Positions 16,427-25,997 are shown, numbered from the stretch's first letter. The stretch is DNA of 57,379 nt from Mariaggregatimicrobium sp964498785 (GCA_964498785.1 CAZCJL010000035.1:1-57379), one strand, 5' to 3'. Translations and numbers: made by a program. Notes: generated by a model from the letters alone, not told the origin.

Positions 16427-17182
16427 ATGAAAGTTCATATTTTTTCAGATGAAAATCCATCCCGGTATTTCGAGATTGATTTGGATCAAATCAAACACGT
16501 AGTTGAAACAGTTGCCCGGGATACGGAGGCCGGCGATTTGGTTCTCGCAATCTATTTCCTGAAGAAATCTCCCTGGATTGGGGGGACTTATTTTCGTAAT
16601 TGGATGGAGCCAGCGGATTTTATTACTGGTCGTGGTCGCTGGAATATAACTAAAAAATTTCAGCATTCCATTCAGTTACCTGTTAAGTACAAGCTCATCA
16701 GGCTACTATTTGATTTGAGGATGAATACCTACCCGCTTACCCAAAACGATCGCTACGGATGGATTATTAAATATGAATCCTTTTCTGATCATCTCGCTTT
16801 TTTATTGGCTCATGAATTACATCATTTTCGAAGGTACCATCTGGGAATGCATGTAAAAGAGGGGGAGCAATCTGCAAATAAATGGGCGCTGAACCACACT
16901 TATGGGCTTGGTTTTAATGTTTCCGGACGAAAAATATCCGGCCACAAGAAGAAAAAACATTTTAACAATCATATATTTTCAAAGTTTGATCCGTATAAAA
17001 AATTTCGCAATTTAAATACCGGGTCAAAATTATTGATTCATTTTGACCCGCATGGTCGATATCTGAATGAATGTGCAGAAGTTGTTCGACCAATTCGCGG
17101 TAACTCTAAACGCATTGTTATTAAAACATCAGATGGAAAAGCATGGCGTTGGCCAATGGATTGGCTGACAATAGTCTCGTAG
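16427..17182 (+). CDS. Putative zinc metallopeptidase (HExxH)
   Basis: 251 residues, no signal peptide. Residues 129-133 are HELHH, a zinc-binding HExxH motif at the end of a helix (LAFLLAHELHHF), and EGEQSANKWA follows at 145-154, with Glu147 a candidate third ligand as in compact gluzincin/SprT-like peptidases. A basic KKKKH stretch and a beta-rich C-terminus (KLLIHFD, then RIVIKTSDGKAWRWP) suggest an added SH3-like or nucleic-acid-binding part. Named family unknown to me. The ATPase gene follows 67 bases on in the same direction, so they may work together. No ribosome site is obvious. Confidence 0.65.
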   Translation: MKVHIFSDENPSRYFEIDLDQIKHVVETVARDTEAGDLVLAIYFLKKSPWIGGTYFRNWMEPADFITGRGRWNITKKFQHSIQLPVKYKLIRLLFDLRMNTYPLTQNDRYGWIIKYESFSDHLAFLLAHELHHFRRYHLGMHVKEGEQSANKWALNHTYGLGFNVSGRKISGHKKKKHFNNHIFSKFDPYKKFRNLNTGSKLLIHFDPHGRYLNECAEVVRPIRGNSKRIVIKTSDGKAWRWPMDWLTIVS

Positions 17183-17249
17183 CTTATTATTTTTCTTGCT
17201 TTTTGGTGAATTACTTTTTATATTTACAGGGAATAAAGGAGTGCTAATT

Positions 17250-18536
17250 GTGGCTAAGCGAATCAGAGATTTAACAGAATTAATTTCACGAACCCACCCG
17301 GATGATTCGATAGAAAACGAAATGGATGACTTATATGTCGAACGAGGTGAAGAAAGTCCTGTTGAAGCTATGATTGATCATCTGTTAAATGATAACGCAT
17401 TTGTAAAATTATTATTCACTGGCCCTAAAGGATGTGGCAAGGAGACTGAATTAATCCGGCTGGCAAATGACAGAGATGTAAATCGATATTTTCATGTAAA
17501 AATTATCCCAGGCGACGGTAAACCGGATAAATTAATCGGCAAGATTGTGGACAATGTAATTGAAATTGCAAAAGATGAAGGTATTGATGTTGATGATATT
17601 GTAAAAGATATCGAAGCTGTTAAAAAATTTCAGGAGGGCTGGACCACAGAAGCAGAATTGGCAGGCAAATTTAATCATAACGAAATTCCAAATCTATTCA
17701 ATTTTGGCAAGCTAATACCAGACGAAAAAGTGTTTAAAGTGACCAAAAAGAAATCTGTAGATCCAGGGAAACCTCCGGATTATTTAAAGCATCTGAATGA
17801 AATGACGGATCGTATTTTTTGGCATGGTCATCATCGTAAAAAGGATGTGTTATTTCTCGTTACAAATCTCGATAAAATTGGCTTTGATAATGCCGAAACA
17901 TTGTTTACGACCGATTTTTTTCATAAAATGAACTGTTGTGCAATTTTCACATTTCCTTATGAAGCGACGCGCAGCGCCAAATTTCCTGAAATATTACGGA
18001 AATATTCTGACGAGATTTACTTTATGCCGAATGTGCGTCCGTTCCATGCTGATGGTAGCATTAACGACTCTGATTATGATTTTTTAGCGCGTATTTTGCT
18101 GAAACGTTTTCATCGATCGATATTTAAAGGCACTGAAATTATTTACGATCTTATTCGATATACCGGCGGTGTACCGTATGAACTCATTCGGCTGATTAAA
18201 GAATGTGCTCGAAAATCACTGCGCACCAAAACCGGATGGAATGTTATAAAACCTAAAATTGATCAAACCTCGTTGGAACAAGTACTCAGTTGGAAACGAA
18301 AACTTTATCAAAATACATTTAAAGATACTCAATTAAGCCTCTTTAAAACAATTCACGAAACGAATTCTTATGATGATAAAACAAACAAGGAACTGCTCTC
18401 CTTAATGGACCAAAATCTGATTTTTGTGTATGGCCCTGTATCTGACATTTGGGATACCACGACTTATACTGTGAATCCCCTTATCATTGAGACCTTTCCT
18501 GAGGAATTCAAAAAACCAGAAGATGAAGAAGAATAA
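17250..18536 (+). CDS. P-loop ATPase of unknown role
   Basis: 428 residues from GTG at 17250, chosen because aaagga (17235-17240) precedes it; the frame is open upstream to 17196. Walker A is GPKGCGKE at residues 58-65 and a Walker B-like DVLFLVTNLDKI is near 199-210, ending in Asn-Leu-Asp. The family resembles AAA_16/STAND or KAP-like ATPases, with a helical wing (YTGGVPYELIRLIKECARKS) as seen in ORC/STAND proteins. The end is very acidic (PEDEEE). No membrane segment. Together with the HExxH protein it forms a two-gene unit of unknown function. Confidence 0.75.
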   Translation: MAKRIRDLTELISRTHPDDSIENEMDDLYVERGEESPVEAMIDHLLNDNAFVKLLFTGPKGCGKETELIRLANDRDVNRYFHVKIIPGDGKPDKLIGKIVDNVIEIAKDEGIDVDDIVKDIEAVKKFQEGWTTEAELAGKFNHNEIPNLFNFGKLIPDEKVFKVTKKKSVDPGKPPDYLKHLNEMTDRIFWHGHHRKKDVLFLVTNLDKIGFDNAETLFTTDFFHKMNCCAIFTFPYEATRSAKFPEILRKYSDEIYFMPNVRPFHADGSINDSDYDFLARILLKRFHRSIFKGTEIIYDLIRYTGGVPYELIRLIKECARKSLRTKTGWNVIKPKIDQTSLEQVLSWKRKLYQNTFKDTQLSLFKTIHETNSYDDKTNKELLSLMDQNLIFVYGPVSDIWDTTTYTVNPLIIETFPEEFKKPEDEEE

Positions 18537-18587
18537 TGTTTGAATACTATAAATTAAATTTCTACTTTTCGTTAAAGCGGAGGATTT

Positions 18588-18908
18588 ATGGATAAAATTT
18601 CGTTAGAAAAAATGGCGGAATTAATTAAGACTCCATTTACACCATTGGATTTATTTAAAGTGAATAATACTGCTGTTCGATTGGTAAAAATTCATGGAAA
18701 GTACCATTGGCACAAGCATAGCAATCAGGATGAACTGTTTATTGTCCTGAAAGGTCAAATTCATTTGAACTTTCAGGACAAAACAGTTGTGCTGGAAGAG
18801 GGTGAAGGTTATTTGGTAAAAAAGGGTATAAAACATCAATCATACGCGAAAAATCAATCCCTCGTTCTGATGGTGGAGCCGCACGATACGTTGGCAAAGG
18901 GAGATTAA
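18588..18908 (+). CDS. Cupin-domain protein
   Basis: 106 residues, a single cupin barrel: metal-binding HWHKHSNQDELFIVLKG (residues about 39-55) and GEGYLVKKGIKHQ (about 72-84). Often a small metal-dependent isomerase or a sensor; substrate unknown. The start follows a gcggagg site, 51 bases after the ATPase gene. It is followed 12 bases on by the ABC transporter genes and is probably in their operon. Confidence 0.9.
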   Translation: MDKISLEKMAELIKTPFTPLDLFKVNNTAVRLVKIHGKYHWHKHSNQDELFIVLKGQIHLNFQDKTVVLEEGEGYLVKKGIKHQSYAKNQSLVLMVEPHDTLAKGD

Positions 18909-18920
18909 TTCAATTCGTAA

Positions 18921-19850
18921 ATGAAGAATCGCGTTTTACTGCAAACTTATCATTTGTGCAAAAGATTTAAGCATGTCACTGCTGTGGACGATCTGAATTT
19001 GACTGTGTTTCAGGGAGATGTGTTTGGATTTTTGGGCCCGAACGGCGCCGGGAAAAGTACGGCAATCCGACTTCTGTTGGGACTTGTTAAACCAGACCAG
19101 GGTGATGTAAAATTATTTGATCAATCATTAAGAAAACATCGCCGCGAGATTCTGGCAAAAATCGGTGCATTGGTTGAAAAACCAAGATTTTATGAACATC
19201 TTTCAGCGCGCAAAAATCTTCAAATCATTCTATCGCTTATCGGAATTAGCGACACGACAGATATTGAACGAGTTCTTTCAATTGTGAATTTAAAGAATCG
19301 GGCAGGTGATAAGGTCAAAACGTATTCTGAAGGAATGAAACAGCGACTTGGTATTGCTCAGGCGTTGCTTGGCAGGCCGGAACTCATTATTTTGGATGAG
19401 CCGACTTCCGGTCTTGATCCGCAGGGAATGAAAGATATCCGAATATTGATCCACACACTCTCGCACGAGGGGATGACGATATTTCTTTCCTCGCATTTAC
19501 TTTATGAAGTAGAACAGCTCTGCAACAAAATGGCAATCATTGATAACGGGAAGCTCATTTTTCAAGGGCACGTGGATGAACTGAATCGGAACGAGACAAA
19601 CAGAATCCGGCTGAAAGTCGATCGCAAGACCGAAGCTGTGGTTTTGCTAAATAAACAACCATGGATCGATTCTGTGAATAGCAATATTAATGAAATTTCT
19701 GTATTCATCAACTATACAAACATTCCGCGTTTAATTGAGCTACTCATCCATAACAGATTCAAAATTTATGCAGTAAATCCGATGCAGACACTTGAAGATT
19801 ATTTCTTTTCTATTCTCGAACACGAGCGAACGAAAACTGAAATCAGGTAA
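18921..19850 (+). CDS. ABC transporter ATP-binding protein (ABC-2 type exporter)
   Basis: 309 residues. Walker A GPNGAGKS at 39-46, signature YSEGMKQRLGIAQ near 136, Walker B LIILDEPTSGLDP and an H-loop in LSSHLLYE. The C-terminal 90 residues are the extension of CcmA/BcrA-like subunits. Partner of the permease six bases downstream. Substrate unknown; relatives export antibiotics, lipids or act in gliding and resistance. Confidence 0.95.
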   Translation: MKNRVLLQTYHLCKRFKHVTAVDDLNLTVFQGDVFGFLGPNGAGKSTAIRLLLGLVKPDQGDVKLFDQSLRKHRREILAKIGALVEKPRFYEHLSARKNLQIILSLIGISDTTDIERVLSIVNLKNRAGDKVKTYSEGMKQRLGIAQALLGRPELIILDEPTSGLDPQGMKDIRILIHTLSHEGMTIFLSSHLLYEVEQLCNKMAIIDNGKLIFQGHVDELNRNETNRIRLKVDRKTEAVVLLNKQPWIDSVNSNINEISVFINYTNIPRLIELLIHNRFKIYAVNPMQTLEDYFFSILEHERTKTEIR

Positions 19851-19855
19851 ATAAG

Positions 19856-20701
19856 ATGCTGTATTCTTTAATTCAGAAAGAATTACAAAAAAATTTTACT
19901 AAACCCAGAACTTACATCGGATTCATTGCGATTATCATCCTCATTCCATTAACATACATCGGCATAAAATTCGATCAGGGTCGCTTTATCACAGAATCCC
20001 CTGGTTTTGAATTTTTGGAACAAAATTTTTTAATTTTGGGAAATCTGATCAATGGCTATTTTGTAGCGCAAATCGTTATGTTTTTCTTAATGGTGCATAT
20101 TCCGTTTCTGATCGCATTAGTTGCCGGAGATCAGGTTGCCGGAGAAGCGACAGCCGGAACATTGCGAATGATATTAATTCGCCCGCCATCCCGAATTCAA
20201 ATTATGCTCGCCAAAGCCGCGGTTACGGTTATCTATACCACATTACTTGTCCTTTTTTTGGCCGTGTTTAGTCTCGGATTGGGCATCATCATGTTTGGCC
20301 GCGGGGAATTACTGGTTCTGGAAAAGGGCTTTATCGTTCTTACGAAGTCTCAGGCATTAGCAAGTTTTGTAATTGCCTATGTATTTAGCATATTAGCGAT
20401 GAACGTGGTCGCTGGTTTGGCGTTTTTATTCTCAGTTTTGGTTGAAAATGCAATCGGACCCATTGTGGGAACAATGGCAATTGTTGTGGTTTCTGTAATT
20501 ATTTCAGAAACCCCGATTCATTTATTTGAACAAATTAAACCTTTTTTATTTACAACTTATGCAAATGCCTGGCAAAAGGCTTTTTTATCGCCAACCCCAT
20601 TCACCGAAATCATTTTTGACGCCAGTTGCCTGATGATTTTTTTTGTTATATTTTTTAGCTTCGCGTTCATTATTTTTAACAAGAAAGATATCTTGTCATG
20701 A
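19856..20701 (+). CDS. ABC-2 type transporter permease
   Basis: 281 residues with about six hydrophobic spans (near 20-36, 65-90, 115-145, 160-200, 210-225, 260-275) and the short EKLQKN-like cytoplasmic start usual for ABC-2 permeases. It pairs with the preceding ATPase. Its last four bases overlap the LolA-like gene (ATGA), so the three are coupled. Confidence 0.93.
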   Translation: MLYSLIQKELQKNFTKPRTYIGFIAIIILIPLTYIGIKFDQGRFITESPGFEFLEQNFLILGNLINGYFVAQIVMFFLMVHIPFLIALVAGDQVAGEATAGTLRMILIRPPSRIQIMLAKAAVTVIYTTLLVLFLAVFSLGLGIIMFGRGELLVLEKGFIVLTKSQALASFVIAYVFSILAMNVVAGLAFLFSVLVENAIGPIVGTMAIVVVSVIISETPIHLFEQIKPFLFTTYANAWQKAFLSPTPFTEIIFDASCLMIFFVIFFSFAFIIFNKKDILS

Positions 20702-21405
20702 ATAAAGTGATCCATTTTTTGCTAATACTTTTTACTGTCAGTTTGATTGTCACCGGAGAAGAACCTGATTTAACAGCGCCCAGGATTATTGAAAAAATAC
20801 AACAGCACTTTTCTGTAATCAAAGATTATACTGTTGATTTGCATGCAGTTATTAATATGGAAGATGTTCATATCCCTCCGATGGATGTAAAAGTATATTT
20901 CAAACAGCCTGATAAGGTTTTTATCAAGTCAGACGGATTTGCGATGTTACCGCGAGAAGGTGTTTTTCAAAATCCTCGCAAATTTAATAAAGAAAATTTT
21001 TACATGGAGTTGACAGGACACGTAGTTATTGATAGTGTAAAGACGTATAAACTGGAATTAATACCACGCAACGAAGAGACAATGGCTCGAAAAATAAAAT
21101 TGTGGATCGATTCTGAAAAATGGACGATTAAACGTTTGGAATCAATTTCCTGGCAGGGACAAAAAACAGAGATTCGTTTCACTTATGAAAAAATACAAAA
21201 TGATTATTGGCTGCCTGTCCAAACGATTGCCGATTTAACAATGACTGGTTTTATGGGATTTGGCCGTATGATGAAAATGAAAAAAAATAGTGAGACGGAA
21301 TCTAAAAAAGAACGAAGGGGGAAATTAATCATTCATTTTTCAAATTATAAAATCAATAAAGACTTACCAGATTCAGTTTTTGAACAAAGTGATTTAAAAT
21401 TTTAA
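20698..21405 (+). CDS. LolA-like outer-membrane lipoprotein-sorting protein
   Basis: 235 residues with a signal peptide (FLLILFTVSLIVTG). The rest is a beta-rich LolA/LppX-type fold: IIEKIQQHFSVIKDYTVDLHAVI, VKVYFKQPDKVFIKS, IKLWIDSEKWTIKRLESI, and an end in DLPDSVF. Such periplasmic proteins carry acylated cargo; here it may accept what the coupled ABC exporter delivers. Complete in length. The cargo is unknown. Confidence 0.85.
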   Translation: MNKVIHFLLILFTVSLIVTGEEPDLTAPRIIEKIQQHFSVIKDYTVDLHAVINMEDVHIPPMDVKVYFKQPDKVFIKSDGFAMLPREGVFQNPRKFNKENFYMELTGHVVIDSVKTYKLELIPRNEETMARKIKLWIDSEKWTIKRLESISWQGQKTEIRFTYEKIQNDYWLPVQTIADLTMTGFMGFGRMMKMKKNSETESKKERRGKLIIHFSNYKINKDLPDSVFEQSDLKF

Positions 21406-21461
21406 AATGATATTTGGAATAGTTCAGTCATTTCACAAGGAAAATGTTAGAAAGGATTTTC

Positions 21462-22766
21462 ATGTTTCGCTCATCTTTTAAAAAGTTATTTTTGCTAAAA
21501 CTTCACTGGCAGATTTTTATTGCGCTCGCACTCGGTGTTATCGTTGGCACACTTACCGGAGAAGAAAAAACGTTATTTAATGTTGTTACTTTTTATAGTA
21601 TATTTGATTTTCTGGGAACCTTGTTTCTACGTGCGCTCAAAATGATTATCGTTCCATTAATTACTTCATCCATCATCACCGGTGTTTCCGGTGTAGGTTC
21701 TTCCGGATCATTGGGGAAAATAGGGGCGAAAACGTTCCTGTATTATATCTCAACAAGCCTGTTTGCTATCCTTGTCGGTTTAATGTTAGTCAATTTTCTC
21801 AGGCCCGGAATTGAGAACGGTAATCCGGTGAAAGACAAACTGGGATTAACAGCGGATGCCAGCGGTTTTGAGGAAGAAGTCACTGAAGAAGGTGCAGACG
21901 CTCTTGTAAATATTTTTATGAGGATGATCCCGACAAATCCCCTCAAATCGGCTACTGAAGGAGATATTTTACCGATCATTTTTTTCTGCTTACTGTTCGG
22001 ATATTTTATTACCAAACTTCCTGTAAAATATAATGCAGTATTAAATGAATTCTGGCAAGCGGTGTTTGAAGTGATGATGCAAATGACCGGATTTGTCATG
22101 AAATTTGCGCCGATTGGCGTTTTCGGGTTAATTGCTCGAATTGTGGCATCCACGGGGTTTGAAGTATTTGGACCGTTAGCCCTGTATTTTACAACAGTTT
22201 TGTCGGCATTAGTCATTCACTTTTTTGTTACGTTGCCGTTATTACTATTGATTGTCGCCAAGGTGAATCCCATCAGGCATTATAATGCAATGGCGCCGGC
22301 ATTGTTAACGGCATTTTCTACCAGCTCTTCGTCGGCAACGTTACCATTGACCATGGAATGCGTGGAAAAACGAGCTGGTGTGTCTAACCGGGTTACCAGT
22401 TTCGTGCTGCCTTTAGGCGCCACAGTAAATATGGACGGAACCGCGTTGTATGAGTGTGTTGCTGCGATGTTCATCGCACAGGCGTATGGGATTGATCTGA
22501 CTGTCGGTCAACAATTCATAGTAGTAATCACAGCGTTGCTTGCCTCTATTGGCGCCGCGGGAATTCCTTCGGCTGGATTGGTGATGATCACAATTATTTT
22601 AAAAGCAATCGGGCTGCCACTTGAAGGAGTCGGATTAATTTTGGCTGTTGACCGTATTCTTGATATGTGTCGCACCACTGTGAACGTATTCAGTGATTCC
22701 TGTGGCACTATAATCATTGCCAAAACCGAAGGCGAGACAAATTTATTAACCGAGCCGATTAAATAA
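21462..22766 (+). CDS. Dicarboxylate/amino acid:cation symporter (DAACS family)
   Basis: 434 residues from ATG 21462, preceded by agaaagga; an in-frame ATG at 21444 is less well placed. The GltP/DctA signature is complete: the serine-rich loop FSTSSSSATLPLTME, then LPLGATVNMDGTALYE (the NMDGT motif binds sodium and substrate) and a C-terminal VDRILDMCRTTVNVFSD. It imports glutamate, aspartate or C4-dicarboxylates with sodium or protons. About eight membrane segments plus two re-entrant loops. Probably a separate transcript from the ABC group. Confidence 0.96.
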   Translation: MFRSSFKKLFLLKLHWQIFIALALGVIVGTLTGEEKTLFNVVTFYSIFDFLGTLFLRALKMIIVPLITSSIITGVSGVGSSGSLGKIGAKTFLYYISTSLFAILVGLMLVNFLRPGIENGNPVKDKLGLTADASGFEEEVTEEGADALVNIFMRMIPTNPLKSATEGDILPIIFFCLLFGYFITKLPVKYNAVLNEFWQAVFEVMMQMTGFVMKFAPIGVFGLIARIVASTGFEVFGPLALYFTTVLSALVIHFFVTLPLLLLIVAKVNPIRHYNAMAPALLTAFSTSSSSATLPLTMECVEKRAGVSNRVTSFVLPLGATVNMDGTALYECVAAMFIAQAYGIDLTVGQQFIVVITALLASIGAAGIPSAGLVMITIILKAIGLPLEGVGLILAVDRILDMCRTTVNVFSDSCGTIIIAKTEGETNLLTEPIK

Positions 22767-22772
22767 TTTGAT

Positions 22773-23243
22773 ATGATTAAACAAGTGATTCAATTTCTTA
22801 TTGAGCATAAAATAACGATTGCAACGGCTGAATCCTGCACCGGAGGACTAATCGCCAAAGAAATAACTGATATTCCGGGAGTGTCTGCGGTATTTATCGG
22901 GGGCGTTGTTTCTTATAGTAATGAAATGAAAATAAAGCTTTTGGATGTTAAACAAGACACACTGGAAAAATATGGAGCAGTGAGTGAAAATACAGTTCGA
23001 GAGATGTTGGATGGTATTGTGAAAATCACTGGCAGCGATATTTCAATTGCAGTCAGCGGAATTGCTGGTCCAGGCGGTGGTAGCGATGAAAAGCCAGTGG
23101 GTACGGTTTTTATTGGAATCGATTTCAACGGCGAAAAAGATATCCGCCGCATAATCTTTGATGGTGATCGTAATGACGTCCGGATGAAAGCCGCAAATTT
23201 TGCGATTAAAATGGTGAGCGAGTATTTATATTCAACTATTTAA
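22773..23243 (+). CDS. pncC: Nicotinamide-nucleotide amidase (CinA C-terminal type)
   Basis: 156 residues, a stand-alone CinA C-terminal domain: ATAESCTGGLIAKEITDIPG, VVSYSNEMKIKLL, YGAVSENTVREM, and SGIAGPGGGSDEKPVGTVFIG. It deamidates nicotinamide mononucleotide to nicotinate mononucleotide in pyridine-nucleotide recycling. Starts six bases after the symporter stop. Length is normal for PncC (about 160). Confidence 0.95.
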   Translation: MIKQVIQFLIEHKITIATAESCTGGLIAKEITDIPGVSAVFIGGVVSYSNEMKIKLLDVKQDTLEKYGAVSENTVREMLDGIVKITGSDISIAVSGIAGPGGGSDEKPVGTVFIGIDFNGEKDIRRIIFDGDRNDVRMKAANFAIKMVSEYLYSTI

Positions 23244-23299
23244 TTAAACTATCTAAATATCTAAAATAAACCAAAGCAATGAAAAATTCAGAGCATTAG

Positions 23300-23376
23300 T
23301 CCACGAAACACACGGAAAAAAACAAAATCTAAAATTTAAAAAATAATTTTCGTGTATTTTAGCGTGTTCCGTAGGG
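23300..23376. repeat. Imperfect inverted-repeat element (cacgaaacacacgg type)
   Basis: ccacgaaacacacggaaaa (23301-23319) faces ttttcgtgtattttagcg and gtgttccgtagg (23347-23375), an imperfect hairpin around an A-rich middle. A similar element is at 56918-56991. It may act as a weak bidirectional terminator between pncC and the permease. Confidence 0.55.
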
Positions 23377-23437
23377 CAATTTTATATAACAAGTTCATTT
23401 TAGAATTTTTGATGGAAGAATAATAAAGGAGTGTGCT

Positions 23438-24757
23438 ATCAGTACATTAGAACGAAAATTGAATCTCGGACATGTTGTTTCGATAATCGTGGGAACAGTT
23501 ATTGGGTCCGGTGTTTTTATCACCATCCCTATTGTTGCAAGAGAAACCGGGAGCCCGCTTTTAGCAGTTGCTGCCTGGTTAATTGGAGGTATTATCTGGA
23601 TTCCGCAAATTTTTATTCTTTCTGAATTGGGGAGCGCCTATCCGGAGGAAGGATTTGGCTATCTTTATTTGAAGGAAGCCGGGTCTAAACCACTTGCGTT
23701 TTTATATGTATGGACGGTCTTTTGGACCAGCGATACCCCTTCCATAACGATAATCGCGTTGAGCGCAAGTTCTGCACTGGCTTACTTTTATCCACCGCTC
23801 GATAATACAATACTGGGGAAATTTTTTGCGGCATTCATTATCATAAGCCTGACAACCGTACATTATCGGGACGTTAAGCAGGGTGGGAATCTGCAAATAT
23901 TTCTCACGCTTGCGAAAATATCACCTTTATTATTGCTGATTGTGTCCGGATTTTTCTATTTGAATTCAGGGAATTTATATGTTGCTCCTGAAACAACATC
24001 TGGTAGCGGAAATATATTCACATTACTCATTGCCGGCGTTGCTGCGACCACCTGGTCTTATGCAGGATTCCCGAATATTCTTTATATGGCAGGCGAAATA
24101 AAAAATCCACAGAAAAATTTACCCAGAGCGCTCATTCGTTCTGTACTTGGTATTATGACTGCTTACGTGCTCATTTCGCTGGCATCCAGTGCCATCGTAC
24201 CGCATGAGGCGCTGATAACAGAGTCTGGAAAGTTTGCCAATCCTTTTCAGTTTCTCCCTGGATTTGCTTCCATAGCAGGCGCCTTTTTGGCTATTGCCGC
24301 GTTTATTAGTATGATCGGCGCGACAAACGCCTGTATCATGGTTCAACCGAGAATCGAATATGCCATCGCAAAAGACGGGCTGTTTTTTTCAGTGTTCGGA
24401 AGAGTCCATCCACGATTCAATACACCACACTTGTCCATTCTGCTACAGTCCGGGTTGGCAATATTCTTGTTATTTATTGGTGATATCGAAAACCTGCTTG
24501 GTTATTTCACCCTGTCATATTTGCTTCAAAATGCTCTTGTTTATCTTACCATATTCAAATTAAAGCATAAAAACAACTATAACCCCACGTACAAGTCCCC
24601 ATCCTGGCGGATAATGGCTGTTTTATCCATTGCTATTCAATTATATCTTGCCTATGGTACGTTTGTTGCATATCCAATCGGAGGCGTCCTTTCAGCGGGG
24701 TTTCTAATTGCGACAGGACTACCAGTTTATTTATATTTTAAAAAGCGACAAAAATAG
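23438..24757 (+). CDS. APC-family amino acid permease, apparent ATC start
   Basis: 440 residues. APC family marks are VSIIVGTVIGSGVFITIP at the start, GAISYAE-like region replaced by SELGSAYPEEGFGYLYL, and GVAATTWSYAGF. About twelve membrane segments. The first family-conserved residues (LERKLNLG) lie upstream of the first legal start in frame, TTG 23459, which has no ribosome site. An aaaggag site (23425-23431) sits six bases before ATC at 23438, which would give (M)STLERKLNLG. I therefore place the start at ATC; either a rare start codon or a G-to-C change of ATG. Substrate not predictable. Confidence 0.85.
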   Translation: MSTLERKLNLGHVVSIIVGTVIGSGVFITIPIVARETGSPLLAVAAWLIGGIIWIPQIFILSELGSAYPEEGFGYLYLKEAGSKPLAFLYVWTVFWTSDTPSITIIALSASSALAYFYPPLDNTILGKFFAAFIIISLTTVHYRDVKQGGNLQIFLTLAKISPLLLLIVSGFFYLNSGNLYVAPETTSGSGNIFTLLIAGVAATTWSYAGFPNILYMAGEIKNPQKNLPRALIRSVLGIMTAYVLISLASSAIVPHEALITESGKFANPFQFLPGFASIAGAFLAIAAFISMIGATNACIMVQPRIEYAIAKDGLFFSVFGRVHPRFNTPHLSILLQSGLAIFLLFIGDIENLLGYFTLSYLLQNALVYLTIFKLKHKNNYNPTYKSPSWRIMAVLSIAIQLYLAYGTFVAYPIGGVLSAGFLIATGLPVYLYFKKRQK

Positions 24758-24763
24758 TCCCTA

Positions 24764-24941
24764 ACCTGAAAAAGTCATAGCCACAGAGGATCGGAGTACA
24801 CAGAGCTTTTATTTTCAAAACGTTACGCAAACAATAGTAACTTGAATTTTTTTTAACTCAGTTTGAAAAGTAATGTGCACACAAGTTATTGTTTCTCTGT
24901 GACCTCTGTGCTTCTTTGGCACGATTTGTGAATAATGCAGG
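24764..24941. repeat. 178-bp dispersed repeat, copy 1
   Basis: Aligns over its whole length to 44800-44977 with point differences and few gaps. Both share gccacagagg, the block ttttcaaaacgttacgcaa, and the end gtgaataatgcagg. The ends are imperfect inverted repeats (gccacagaggatcgg and cagag against ctctg and ttctttggc), so the unit folds on itself like a non-coding miniature element. Confidence 0.85.
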
Positions 24942-25301
24942 CTAATTATTACAAAAAATCAAATAATTTTATTTTTCTTGATGTGCATCACATGAAAAAT
25001 AAAGGAAGAATGATAAATTTAGTTAGAACGAATTGAAACTTTTAAAACGTCATGACGTTAAATGTACTTTATTAAAATGGATATATTGTAAAAAACAGGC
25101 ATTGTGCTAAAGAAATTAATTATAATCGCAATACTTGCCATTTCGTCTGTTTTTTTACTTGACAGTTAACATTTAAATCAGTAAATTAACGTTTTATTCG
25201 TTAATCAAGAGTAGAGAAAATTTTTCTCCATTGATTTGACGACGCTTGACGCCTTTATTGAAATTGGGTGTTAATTTAAAATATTTAAGGAGAGGATTAG
25301 A
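24942..25301 (+). promoter_or_regulatory. Leader and promoter of the lytic transglycosylase gene
   Basis: No gene in 360 AT-rich bases. TTGACA at 25159-25164, a 17-base spacer and TAAATT at 25182-25187 make a good sigma-70-type promoter about 115 bases before the start. The gene has a strong aaggagagg ribosome site. The long leader has no RNA motif I recognise. Confidence 0.6.
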
Positions 25302-25997
25302 ATGAAGAAAAATTACTCAGCTTTGAAAACACCTTTGAAAATACTGCTGATTCTGTTTATGTGTATAACAGCTATCGGTTTTTCCTTTCGCTATTTTGAT
25401 GAGTCCAATGAAACAGACCGCAAAGTGGCCAGCCTGGAAAAAGCCCTTCAAGATATTCGGGCAGCGATTAATGTTGACAGTGTGAGACAATATAATATTC
25501 AGCGAATCATGTCGATCATTGAGCAGTATAACAAAGATATGTCTTCAGAGATGAAGTATGAAATCGCAAACGAAATCTATGAAATGGCTGTTAAATATAC
25601 GAATTTGGATGTAGATTTAATTTGTGCAACTATTACTCATGAAAGTGCAGTAACCTGGGACCCGAAAGTGAAATCGAATGCCGGGGCAATTGGCTTAATG
25701 CAAATTATGCCGGCCACTGGTATGTATCTGGCAAAATATGAAGATATTACCTGGACCGATACTGAGGAAATTCTGACAGACCCAATTTACAATATTCGAA
25801 TGGGATCCCGTTATTTATCAACCCTTATTTCGTACTATGACCTTGAAGGTGGTCTGGCTGCGTATAATGGTGGAGAGAAAAGAGCTGCATTTTGGCTAGC
25901 AAATAATAAAGCGGACGGCATCTTATGGGCTGAAACTCGCGATTATATTCCTGCTGTTAAAAAACTCTATAAAAAATTCAGTGAATCTGCACTATAA
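25302..25997 (+). CDS. Membrane-anchored lytic transglycosylase (SLT domain)
   Basis: 231 residues. An N-terminal membrane segment (about 10-28) is followed by a short coiled-coil and the SLT/goose-lysozyme domain: ATITHESAVTWDPKV with catalytic Glu in THESA, NAGAIGLMQIMPATG, YNIRMGSRYLSTLI and GGLAAYNGGEKRA. It cleaves peptidoglycan with formation of 1,6-anhydro-MurNAc. Monocistronic, with its own promoter and terminator. Confidence 0.95.
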   Translation: MKKNYSALKTPLKILLILFMCITAIGFSFRYFDESNETDRKVASLEKALQDIRAAINVDSVRQYNIQRIMSIIEQYNKDMSSEMKYEIANEIYEMAVKYTNLDVDLICATITHESAVTWDPKVKSNAGAIGLMQIMPATGMYLAKYEDITWTDTEEILTDPIYNIRMGSRYLSTLISYYDLEGGLAAYNGGEKRAAFWLANNKADGILWAETRDYIPAVKKLYKKFSESAL

